A DNA stretch of 41,903 nucleotides from Thermoplasmatota archaeon (GTDB lineage: Archaea; Thermoplasmatota; Thermoplasmata; UBA10834). Positions 32,750-41,046 of the stretch are shown here, piece after piece; within the stretch, counting starts at the first letter, position 1; each line of letters starts with the position of its first letter. The stretch is from positions 1 to 41,903 of the forward strand of contig JAFGHM010000015.1 in the NCBI GenBank assembly GCA_016930135.1. The letters are read 5' to 3'. Made by a program: the position numbers and the translations under genes. Under the pieces are notes generated by a model. That model saw only the letters and a list, made by a program, of their open reading frames with translations. It did no database searches and was not told the DNA's origin.

Positions 32750-32862
32750 CGAGGACCGGTTGTCGAAGCCTGTCCAGAATCGAATCGCTAGCATCGTCAT
32801 GGAAGTGAAGCGAGAATGCTGAGATGATCAGGGATATCCGAATCCACGAACGAGGTGTCGTC

Positions 32863-33516
32863 ATGGCAGATGGCAAAGAGGCAATCTTGAGTGAGCTTGA
32901 GAACAGCGTGAAGAACCTGCAAGAGGAGGCCGCTATGGAGGCAGCGAGGAAAGCCCTTTCGGCCGGCGTCAGTCCAATCGACGCAATAGAGAAGGGTTTG
33001 GCAAAGGGCATCCGACAGGTCGGAGAGAAGTTCGAGCGGAAGGAGATGTTCGTAGTTGAGCTGATCTATGCCGCTGAGATAATGAGCAATGCGATCAAGA
33101 TCCTGGAACCCGAGCTGAGGAAGAGCAAGGAGAAGAGAAACGTCTTGGCTCATGTCGTCCTTGGGACTGTTGCTGGAGACATACATGATATCGGCAAGAA
33201 CCTTGTGAGGATCATGCTTGAGGCGAGCGGGTTCGAGGTCAGGGACATCGGCAAGGATGCGCCGATTGACGGCTTCATCAGCGCGGCCAAGGAGATGGGA
33301 GCTGAGATAGTCGGTGCGTCGTCCCTCATGACCACCACGGTTTCGGTCCAGAAGGAAGTTGTGGACGCGCTCAGGAGCGGGGGCATAGAAGCGCCTCTTA
33401 TGGTCGGCGGAGCGGCCGTGACTGAGGCTTGGGCCAAGGAGATAGGCGCGGTCTACTCGTCGGACGCGGGCTCAGCTGTGAGCGTGGCAAAGAGCCTCGT
33501 TGGCAAGGGAGGGTGA
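32863..33516 (+). CDS. Corrinoid (B12-binding) methyltransferase protein, MttC/MtbC-like
   Basis: N-terminal helical cap plus GDIHDIGKNLVRIMLEASGFEVRDIGKDAP (DxHxxG at 33178-33195), GASSLMTTT, VGGAAV. ATG 32824 is an upstream alternative. Confidence 0.93.
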   Translation: MADGKEAILSELENSVKNLQEEAAMEAARKALSAGVSPIDAIEKGLAKGIRQVGEKFERKEMFVVELIYAAEIMSNAIKILEPELRKSKEKRNVLAHVVLGTVAGDIHDIGKNLVRIMLEASGFEVRDIGKDAPIDGFISAAKEMGAEIVGASSLMTTTVSVQKEVVDALRSGGIEAPLMVGGAAVTEAWAKEIGAVYSSDAGSAVSVAKSLVGKGG

Positions 33517-33520
33517 TGTC

Positions 33521-34981
33521 ATGGGTCACACAATGGGGCGCGGCCTTTACGGGATGCGGCCGCTCGATGTGATGGATCCCGTGGACGCCGAGAAGATACA
33601 TGTCAACTCGCTGCATCTGCTGGAGACGATGGGCATCAAGGTCGTCAGCGCGGAGGGTCTGAGACTCCTCAAAGAGGCCGGTGCTGAAGTCGATGAGAAG
33701 GCGAAGATAGCCAAGATCCCTTCTTACCTCGTCGCAGATGCAGTCAGTAAGTGCAGAAGGCCAGTAAGGCTGTGCGCGAGGAACCCGAAGAATGACATGG
33801 TGCTCGACGGAGAGCATTGTCATATCTGCACAGATGGCACAGGCCTCTCGACGATCGACCTCGAGACTGGCGTCAGGCGCGATTCGACGAAGAAGGATGT
33901 GGCCGATTCCGCGAGAGTGGTGGACTATCTGGAGATGATGAACATATACTATCCGATCGTGACGCCTCTGGACGTGCCCAAGCACTCCCACACGCTGCAC
34001 GAGTTCGATGCGACCTTCAACAACTGCGAGAAGCACATAACCAGCGGGGCCACTTACATGAAGGAGGAGGCGCAGTACGAGCTCAAGATGGCGGCCGCGG
34101 TCGCCGGAGGATGGGATGAGCTCAAGAGAAGGCCGCTCGTCTCGGCTCTCACTTGTACGACCTCTCCTATGGTCCTCGGAATGACGACCGATGCGGCCAT
34201 CGAATTCGTAAGGGCGGGCTGCCCACCGATGATGATGACGATGCCGCTGATAGGAGCGACCTCTCCGATGACGGTCGCCGGGGCGATCCTAGTAGGGAAC
34301 GCACAGGTGCTCGCGCTCACCACCGTGTGCCAGCTCGCTGCGCCGGGCTCTCCTGTATGCTACAGCACGGAACCCATGGCCATGGATATCCAGTCGGGTC
34401 TGTTCGAGGGCCTGTTCCCTGCCGCGAACATGGTCAGAGCCGCTCATGTGCAGATGGCGAGATACTACAAGATACCGATATTCGTCGGCGGCTGGGGCTC
34501 TTGCTCGAAGCTGCCCGATGCACAGGCCGCCTATGAGAAGGCCCTGTCTGCGTTCACATACTATCTGGCAGGAGCCGACATAACCTCTGGCCCCGGACTC
34601 CTCGAGAACTGGACGGTCCTGTCCTACGAGCAGCTCCTGATAGACTACGAGATGTACACTATAATGCTGGACATGCTGAAGGGGATCGAGGTCAACGACG
34701 ACACGATGGCGCTCGATGTCATCATGAACGTCGGCCACGAAGGCCATTTCCTGGGAAAGAAGCACACCCTCGACCACTTCAAGACGATGTGGCAGCCAAT
34801 GATAACTGACGGCCAGACCTACCACAGCTGGAAGGCCGCGGGCTCTAAGTCTGCTGCCGACAACGCCAGGGCAAAGGCCAAGGAGATCCTCAAGACGCAC
34901 GAGGTAACGCCGCTACCAGATGACGTGAAGAAGGAGTTCGCAGCGATCATCAAGGAAGGGGAGCAGAAGATACCGCACTAG
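33521..34981 (+). CDS. MttB-family methyltransferase (second paralogue), non-pyrrolysine
   Basis: VNSLHLLETMGIKVVSAEGLRLLKEAGAEVD...SYEQLLIDYEMYTIM...GHEGHFLGKKHTLDHFKTMWQP; full-length; terminates at TAG with another in-frame TAG six codons later. Confidence 0.9.
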   Translation: MGHTMGRGLYGMRPLDVMDPVDAEKIHVNSLHLLETMGIKVVSAEGLRLLKEAGAEVDEKAKIAKIPSYLVADAVSKCRRPVRLCARNPKNDMVLDGEHCHICTDGTGLSTIDLETGVRRDSTKKDVADSARVVDYLEMMNIYYPIVTPLDVPKHSHTLHEFDATFNNCEKHITSGATYMKEEAQYELKMAAAVAGGWDELKRRPLVSALTCTTSPMVLGMTTDAAIEFVRAGCPPMMMTMPLIGATSPMTVAGAILVGNAQVLALTTVCQLAAPGSPVCYSTEPMAMDIQSGLFEGLFPAANMVRAAHVQMARYYKIPIFVGGWGSCSKLPDAQAAYEKALSAFTYYLAGADITSGPGLLENWTVLSYEQLLIDYEMYTIMLDMLKGIEVNDDTMALDVIMNVGHEGHFLGKKHTLDHFKTMWQPMITDGQTYHSWKAAGSKSAADNARAKAKEILKTHEVTPLPDDVKKEFAAIIKEGEQKIPH

Positions 34982-35228
34982 AAGAGGGCCGATGCCGAGT
35001 AGGAGCAGCTGAGTTGCCCAGAGCGCCTTCTTCATTGTCTGAGAAGGACGAGTCATCCTCAGGAAGTGCTCCGAAACGCAGGCTGCGCAACTCCGGGATG
35101 GGGTGTCACTGCACTGATGAATCCCGCTTCCGCGTCTTCTCATTTGTCTGTCCAAACGGTAAAATACGCGTCCCTCAATCCCGATGTGGTTGCGCGAGAT
35201 GCCAGTGCCAGCTGCGGAGACCGCCCAT

Positions 35229-36395
35229 ATGACCTCTGAATATGACGGTATGCTGAAAGTCGCTGAGATGTGCATTCTCTGCAGATGCGGCTGCTGCAAG
35301 GACGAGTGTCCTATGTATTCTGAGATCCTCGAGGAGAGCATATCCCCCAAGGGCAGGAATCAGCTCGTGCATGCGCTCCTCACCGGCCTCCTCGAGCCTG
35401 ACGAGCGTGCTGTCAGGATCGCCTACTCCTGTCTCCTCTGCAAGAGAGATGAATACTCATGCACCGCAGAGCTGAGGAACGCGGAAGCGACGGAGACTCT
35501 GAGAGAATATCTCCTCTCCGTCGGCATGCCGCTGCTCCCCGAGCATCAGCTGCTTGTCAAGAGCCTCGAGAACTACGGCAACCCCTGGCAGGAGCCCCGC
35601 TCATCCAGGAAGCGATGGGCCAAGGGGCTGAAGGACAAGAAGGTCGTGCCGGGCAAGACCGAGACCCTGTTCTATGTCGGCTGCACCTTCTCGCTCGATA
35701 GGACATTGCTGGACAGCCCTCGAGCGCTGGCGCATCTTCTTGAATGCGCGGGTGAGGATTTCGGCCTGCTGCTCGAGGACGAGCTGTGTTGCGGCTCGAC
35801 AGTGAAGAGGCTTGGCCATGTCCAACTCTTCCAGAAGCTCAGGAGGGAGAATGAGCAGAGAATCAGGGCTACAGGGGTCAGAAGGATAGTCACTGCCTGC
35901 GCCGGATGCTACAAGACCCTGAGTCAGGACTACAAAGGACTGTCGCAGGATGTGAAGGTGCTGCACTCAACGGAGTATCTGGCGGAGCTTGTCGGTTCGG
36001 GCAGATTGACATTCAAGGGAGCGGATATCAAGGTGACTTATCACGATCCGTGCCACCTCGGCAGGCACGCAGAGGTCTACGATGCCCCTCGAACGCTCCT
36101 GCACTCGGTCTCAGGACTTGAGCTGGTCGAGATGAAGACATCCAGGGAGCTCGCAAGGTGTTGCGGAGGCGGTGCGGGCGTCAAGACCGCATATCCGGAG
36201 ATATCGCAGAAGGCAGCTGTCAGGCGCATCAGAGAGGCTGAGAAGACAGGCGCATCTGCGCTCGTAACCGCGTGTCCGTTCTGCATGCAGAGCCTCAAGG
36301 ACGCCGCCCAAAGCGTTGGATCCTCTATCGATGTCGTTGAGCTGTGCGTATTCCTCGACAGATATGTCGAGTGTCCGAAGGAGGACCAGCGATGA
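35229..36395 (+). CDS. Fe-S oxidoreductase with CCG domains (GlcF/HdrD/LutA-like)
   Basis: CILCRCGCCKDECP and CLLCKRDEYSC Fe-S motifs; CCG-type motifs CAGCYKTL and CCGGGAGVKT. TATA-like TAAAATACG near 35159 favours ATG 35229; ORF open to 35184. Confidence 0.85.
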   Translation: MTSEYDGMLKVAEMCILCRCGCCKDECPMYSEILEESISPKGRNQLVHALLTGLLEPDERAVRIAYSCLLCKRDEYSCTAELRNAEATETLREYLLSVGMPLLPEHQLLVKSLENYGNPWQEPRSSRKRWAKGLKDKKVVPGKTETLFYVGCTFSLDRTLLDSPRALAHLLECAGEDFGLLLEDELCCGSTVKRLGHVQLFQKLRRENEQRIRATGVRRIVTACAGCYKTLSQDYKGLSQDVKVLHSTEYLAELVGSGRLTFKGADIKVTYHDPCHLGRHAEVYDAPRTLLHSVSGLELVEMKTSRELARCCGGGAGVKTAYPEISQKAAVRRIREAEKTGASALVTACPFCMQSLKDAAQSVGSSIDVVELCVFLDRYVECPKEDQR

Positions 36396-37792
36396 TGCCC
36401 GATTCCGTGAAGGATGAAGTCAAGAGGCAGCTCGTGGAGGCTCTCGGGGAGAGAGGGCTTCTCTGGGAGAAGGCCGATCTTCTTCCTTACTGCAAGGATA
36501 CCTACAGGGTCAGGTTCGAGGACGAGTACAGGTACATGCCCGATTTCGTCGTTCTGCCGGAGACAACCGAGGAAGTGAAGAAGGTCGTCAGCATTGCAGC
36601 CAGCAGAAAGATCCCCCTGATTCCCAAGGGCGGCGGCTCCAACAGGACCGGGATGTTGGTACCGACTCACGGCGGGATAGTTGTCGACACCATCAGGATG
36701 AACAAGCTCATCGAGATCAGTGTGCCAGATCTGTGTGTGACGGTCCAGCCAGGCATGACTCTGAAGGACCTTGGTGACGGGCTCGCTGAGCATGGGCTTT
36801 GGCTGACACAAGAGCAGGGCTCGTTGAAGATGGCGACCGTCGGAGGAGCAATCTCCACATCAGCCTTCAGCAGGCGGCACCAGAAGTATGGAGCCATGGC
36901 GGACTGCGTGATGTCGCTCGAGGTTGTCCTTGCAGACGGAAGCGTCCTGAGGACAGGCCCGAAGGTGCTCTACACGTCCACGGGATATAGGCTCCACCAG
37001 CTGTTCATAGGCGCGGAGGGCACTCTGGGGATAATCACCGAGGCCACCCTCAGGGTCGAGCCCTTGCCAGAGGCGCAGGAGGTGGTGCTGGGCTTCTTCG
37101 ACGATTTCTGGGCCGCTATCGATGCTGCCAAGAGGGTCATGGCGTCGGGCGTCGACTTCTCCGGGGGCGAGGCGTACGAGATCGTCGATCATTCGGAGCT
37201 GCGAGCCCCGCCTGACAAGAAGGCCCTGTTCTACGCCCTGGTTCACGGCACCAAGGAAGAGGTGCAAGCAGTGTCAGAAAACCTCAGGAGGACGATCGAG
37301 GGATCAGGGGGTATCCTAGCCGATCACGAGGTCGCCAATCAGTTCCTCACGACCTATACAAAGCAATGGTGCGGAGCCCGGGCGCTGACAGGTTACGAGG
37401 ATGTGCTGACGACCTACGTTCCTATGGAGAAGATGCGTCAGTACTATGACACCCTGTGGAACGAGATAGCCCCGAAATATGGCATCGAGCCTCTTCCCGG
37501 TGAGAAGTACAGCTTGGACGTCGGTAAGTACAGGATGGCTGGCGGAAGGTACCGCTTGCCCAAGGGCGACCGGGTCTGGGAGAGGTATCAGGAAGTGCTC
37601 AAAGAGATAGCCGCGCTCGCGACCGGCCTGGGCGGCTCGGTCCAGGCCTGCCATGGCGTGGGGATTCAACACAGAGACAACATGGTGCTGGAGTACTCCG
37701 ACGTGGCCTTGGAGGCTATGCGCGGGATCAAACACCTGCTCGATCCCGACAACATAATGAACCCCGGGAAGAAGATACCAGAGAAGGAGTGA
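36392..37792 (+). CDS. FAD-linked oxidase, GlcD/D-lactate dehydrogenase-like
   Basis: FVVLPETTEEVKKVVSIAASRKIPLIPKGGGSNRTGMLVPTHGGIVVDT (FAD_binding_4), C-terminal CHGVGIQHRDNM...LLDPDNIMNPGK. ATGA overlap with upstream gene. Confidence 0.92.
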   Translation: MMPDSVKDEVKRQLVEALGERGLLWEKADLLPYCKDTYRVRFEDEYRYMPDFVVLPETTEEVKKVVSIAASRKIPLIPKGGGSNRTGMLVPTHGGIVVDTIRMNKLIEISVPDLCVTVQPGMTLKDLGDGLAEHGLWLTQEQGSLKMATVGGAISTSAFSRRHQKYGAMADCVMSLEVVLADGSVLRTGPKVLYTSTGYRLHQLFIGAEGTLGIITEATLRVEPLPEAQEVVLGFFDDFWAAIDAAKRVMASGVDFSGGEAYEIVDHSELRAPPDKKALFYALVHGTKEEVQAVSENLRRTIEGSGGILADHEVANQFLTTYTKQWCGARALTGYEDVLTTYVPMEKMRQYYDTLWNEIAPKYGIEPLPGEKYSLDVGKYRMAGGRYRLPKGDRVWERYQEVLKEIAALATGLGGSVQACHGVGIQHRDNMVLEYSDVALEAMRGIKHLLDPDNIMNPGKKIPEKE

Positions 37793-38106
37793 TGAACATG
37801 GAGGCTGAGTGGAAGAAGGCGATCAGAAGGTTCTTGTTGAACAACCTCGGCCAGATGGAGCAGGCAGAACTCGATGCCTGGCTCAGCGACGATTTCGACC
37901 TCGCCCCTTTGCTCGAACCTCCGTTGAGAGCGATGTCTCGATACAGGGCACAGGTGCTGCGAGAACTCCACCAGATCTCGCCGGGCGAGATCTTCGACAC
38001 CTTCCGCGAGGAGCACCCGGAGCTCGTTTTCCCTGACAAGAACAAAGCAATACTCAAGATCGGCAAGGAGCTCGAGGTCATGAAAGCGATGCTGCTGACG
38101 ATGTGA
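37789..38106 (+). CDS. Small helical protein of unknown function (105 aa)
   Basis: ATGA overlap with the GlcD-like gene; MNMEAEWKKAIRRFLLNNLGQMEQAELDAWLSDDFDLAPLLEPPLRAMSRYRAQVLREL... Confidence 0.75.
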   Translation: MMNMEAEWKKAIRRFLLNNLGQMEQAELDAWLSDDFDLAPLLEPPLRAMSRYRAQVLRELHQISPGEIFDTFREEHPELVFPDKNKAILKIGKELEVMKAMLLTM

Positions 38107-38244
38107 TCGCCCCGGCGTTTCCATTCCGCCTTGCCGCGTCTAGCCATGGAGCCTTCTGCGAGCGTATCCAGATGCTGTCAGCACCTGGCTCCGTAACTGC
38201 AAAACTGTTATTACAGCCTACAATCTTCGAGTCGCTGACCATCC

Positions 38245-40158
38245 ATGGCCGCGAAATCAACGGCGTCCGAGGAACCCTCAACAGCGCCCCCTGCTGGAAG
38301 CTCGAAGATGATGCTGGATTGGCAAGAGCGCTACAAGGAGAAGGTGAGGACGCCGGAACAGGCGGTCGCGACGATACGCCGAGGCGACAAAGTATTCATA
38401 GGTTCTGGCGCGGCCGAGCCGCAGACGATCGTCAAGGCGCTAATCGAGACTGCTGGGAGGCTCGCGGACACCAGGATAATGCACATCATGACCCTCGGCG
38501 TGGCGCCTTATACCGAGGAGAAGTTCACCGACCAGTTCAGGCATAACGCCTTCTTCATAGGCGCTAACACGAGACAGGCTGTGGCGGAGGGCAGGGCGGA
38601 CTACACGCCCGTGTTTCTGTCCGAGATCCCTGCCCTGTTCAAGTCCGGACAGATGCCAATCGACGTCGCCATAATCCAGGTCTCCCCGCCTGACAAGTTC
38701 GGGTTCTGTAGCTACGGCGTGTCAACGGATGTCGTCAAGTCCGCCACAGAGTCGGCGGCGAAGGTCATCGCGGAGATCAATCCGCAGATGCCCAGGGCGC
38801 TCGGGGACTGCTTCGTGAACTTGAACGACATCGACATAGCCGTGCCGGTGGACGAGCCCCTGCTCTGCTCCGCCTATGTCAAGGCGGACGATGTGTCAAG
38901 GCGGATCGGCAGGAACATCGCCAGTCTGATTGAGGACGGCTCGACCATGCAGATGGGCATAGGCACCATACCCGATTCCGTGCTTCTTCACCTCACGGGG
39001 AAGAAGGACCTGGGTATCCATACCGAGATGTTCTCGGACGGGCTCATGGAGCTCGTGGACAAGGGCATCATAACGAACAGGAGGAAGACGCTTCACCCGG
39101 GGAAGACCATCGCCTCGTTCTGCATAGGAAGCAGGAAGCTCTACGAATACGTGGATGACAACCCAGCCATAGAGTTCCATCCGACCGAGCACACCAACGA
39201 CCCCTTCATAATCGCACAGAACGACAAGATGGTCTCGATAAACTCGGCGATAGAGGTGGACCTCACGGGCCAGGTGTGCGCAGACTCCCTCGGCTCGATG
39301 TTCTACTCTGGCATAGGCGGCCAGGTGGACTTCGTCAGGGGCGCTTCGAGGTCTAAGGGAGGCAAGCCGATAATCGCCCTGCCCTCGACGGCGAAGGACG
39401 GCAAGATATCGAGAATAAGCGTGAACCTGCGGGAGGGCGCGGGAGTTGTCACCACCAGGGGCGATGTGCACTACGTGGTGACCGAGTGGGGCATCGCATA
39501 TCTCCACGGGAAGAACATCCGGGAGAGGGCGATGGCCCTGATAGGCATCGCGCACCCCAAGTTCAGGAAGGACCTCATGGAGGGTGCGAAGAAGCTCAAC
39601 TACATCTACAAGGACCAGATACTGCCAGACGAGGAGGCCGTCTATCCGGAGGAACTCGAGACCGTCATGACCACAAAGGACGGTTCCGAGCTGATCGTCA
39701 GGCCCATCAGGCCCACGGACGAGGAGATGCTCAGCGACATGTTCTACGACCTCAGCGATCAGACCATCATAAACAGGTTCTTCAGTATGCTCAAGTCGAT
39801 GCCTCACAGGAGGCTGCAGCAGTTCTGCTGTATCGATTATCAGAGCGAGATGTCCCTCGTGGCCATCACGAATGAGGGCGTCAAGCAGAAGGTCGTCGGC
39901 CTCGGCAGCTACCATCTCAACCCGGCCACGCACAGGGCGGAGATAGCCTTCATGGTCGCGGATGCGTGGCAGGGCAAGGGCATAGGCACGTTCATGATGA
40001 AGTCCCTGGTCAGGATTGCGAAGTCGAAGAACATCAAGGGCTTCACCGCCGAGGTGCTCAGGGACAATGTGGCCATGATAGCCCTCATGCACAAGGCGGG
40101 CGTGGAGCCGAAGTCCAACATCGTCGACGGCTCCTACGTCTTCACGATGGACTTCTGA
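38245..40158 (+). CDS. Acetyl-CoA hydrolase/transferase-family protein fused to C-terminal GNAT acetyltransferase
   Basis: CoA-transferase region (GSGAAEPQTIVKAL, MQMGIGTIPDSVL, EVDLTGQVCADSLG, VTEWGIAYLHGKNIRERAMALIGIAHPKFR); GNAT from ~39682 (LIVRPIRPTDEEML, WQGKGIGTFMM). Confidence 0.92.
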   Translation: MAAKSTASEEPSTAPPAGSSKMMLDWQERYKEKVRTPEQAVATIRRGDKVFIGSGAAEPQTIVKALIETAGRLADTRIMHIMTLGVAPYTEEKFTDQFRHNAFFIGANTRQAVAEGRADYTPVFLSEIPALFKSGQMPIDVAIIQVSPPDKFGFCSYGVSTDVVKSATESAAKVIAEINPQMPRALGDCFVNLNDIDIAVPVDEPLLCSAYVKADDVSRRIGRNIASLIEDGSTMQMGIGTIPDSVLLHLTGKKDLGIHTEMFSDGLMELVDKGIITNRRKTLHPGKTIASFCIGSRKLYEYVDDNPAIEFHPTEHTNDPFIIAQNDKMVSINSAIEVDLTGQVCADSLGSMFYSGIGGQVDFVRGASRSKGGKPIIALPSTAKDGKISRISVNLREGAGVVTTRGDVHYVVTEWGIAYLHGKNIRERAMALIGIAHPKFRKDLMEGAKKLNYIYKDQILPDEEAVYPEELETVMTTKDGSELIVRPIRPTDEEMLSDMFYDLSDQTIINRFFSMLKSMPHRRLQQFCCIDYQSEMSLVAITNEGVKQKVVGLGSYHLNPATHRAEIAFMVADAWQGKGIGTFMMKSLVRIAKSKNIKGFTAEVLRDNVAMIALMHKAGVEPKSNIVDGSYVFTMDF

Positions 40159-40203
40159 CAGGATTATCTATTGGGAGCGGGAATACAGGTTTGGTAGCTG
40201 GAA

Positions 40204-41046
40204 ATGATGCTGGGAGGGCACGTATCGATCTCAGGCGGTTTGGACAAGGCCCCTGAGCGGGCACGCCAGGCCACGTGCGACTGCATGCAGATCTTCTCGA
40301 AGAACCAGATGCAGTGGAAGGCGAAGCCCTTGGACCTGGAGGAGGCCGAGAGGTTCAAGGAGAACTCCAAGAGGTTCTCAATCAAGGAGACGGTCATCCA
40401 TGATTCGTACCTGATCAACCTCGGCAGCCCTGACAAGAGGCTGCTCAGGCAGTCGAGGGAGGCCTTCCTCGACGAGATGGCTAGGGCTAAGCACCTCGGC
40501 GTTCGCAACCTGATCTTTCATCCGGGAGCGCATATGGGCGCAGGCGAACAGGCTGGCCTGAAGAAGATAGCTGAGTCGCTCAACTGGGCGAGGACTGAGT
40601 TCGGCTCAGGTGATGTCGCCTTCGTGATAGAGATCACCGCAGGCCAGGGGACAGTGCTGGGTCACTCTTTCGAGCAGATCGAAAAGATCATCACCCTTCT
40701 CAATGACCAGAAGAACGTTGGCGTGTGCTTCGACACCGCTCACGCCTATGCAGCAGGCTACGATGTAAAGACCAGGAAGGGCTACGAGAGGACCTTCCAG
40801 ACGTTCGAAGATGTGATAGGGCTCGAGCATATGAAGGCGATGCACATCAACGACTCGAAGGTGAAGCAGGGCTCTAGGATCGACAGACACGAGCAGATAG
40901 GCAAGGGGTTCATCGGGCTTGACGGATTCAGGAACTTCATGAACGATAAGCGCTGGGAGAGCATACCGCTGGTCCTCGAGACCCCTCAAGGGGAGAAGGG
41001 CTACAGGAGCGAGCTCAAGACCTTGAGGGCCCTCAGAAGGAAATAG
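40204..41046 (+). CDS. nfo: Endonuclease IV (AP endonuclease)
   Basis: LGGHVSISGGLDKAPERA, MQIFSKNQMQWK, LIFHPGAHMGAG, VGVCFDTAHAYAAGYD, MKAMHINDSKVKQGSRIDRHEQIGKG. Confidence 0.95.
   Translation: MMLGGHVSISGGLDKAPERARQATCDCMQIFSKNQMQWKAKPLDLEEAERFKENSKRFSIKETVIHDSYLINLGSPDKRLLRQSREAFLDEMARAKHLGVRNLIFHPGAHMGAGEQAGLKKIAESLNWARTEFGSGDVAFVIEITAGQGTVLGHSFEQIEKIITLLNDQKNVGVCFDTAHAYAAGYDVKTRKGYERTFQTFEDVIGLEHMKAMHINDSKVKQGSRIDRHEQIGKGFIGLDGFRNFMNDKRWESIPLVLETPQGEKGYRSELKTLRALRRK

Noticed and set aside
34979-35016. Amber stop of the second MttB as a pyrrolysine codon
   Set aside because: The protein is already full length, the TAG is at the C-terminus, and the next in-frame TAG is only six codons later; classical Pyl is internal.
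38896-40092. 398-aa minus-strand ORF opposite the CoA-transferase fusion
   Set aside because: Shadow ORF with no motifs; the plus-strand protein is unambiguous.
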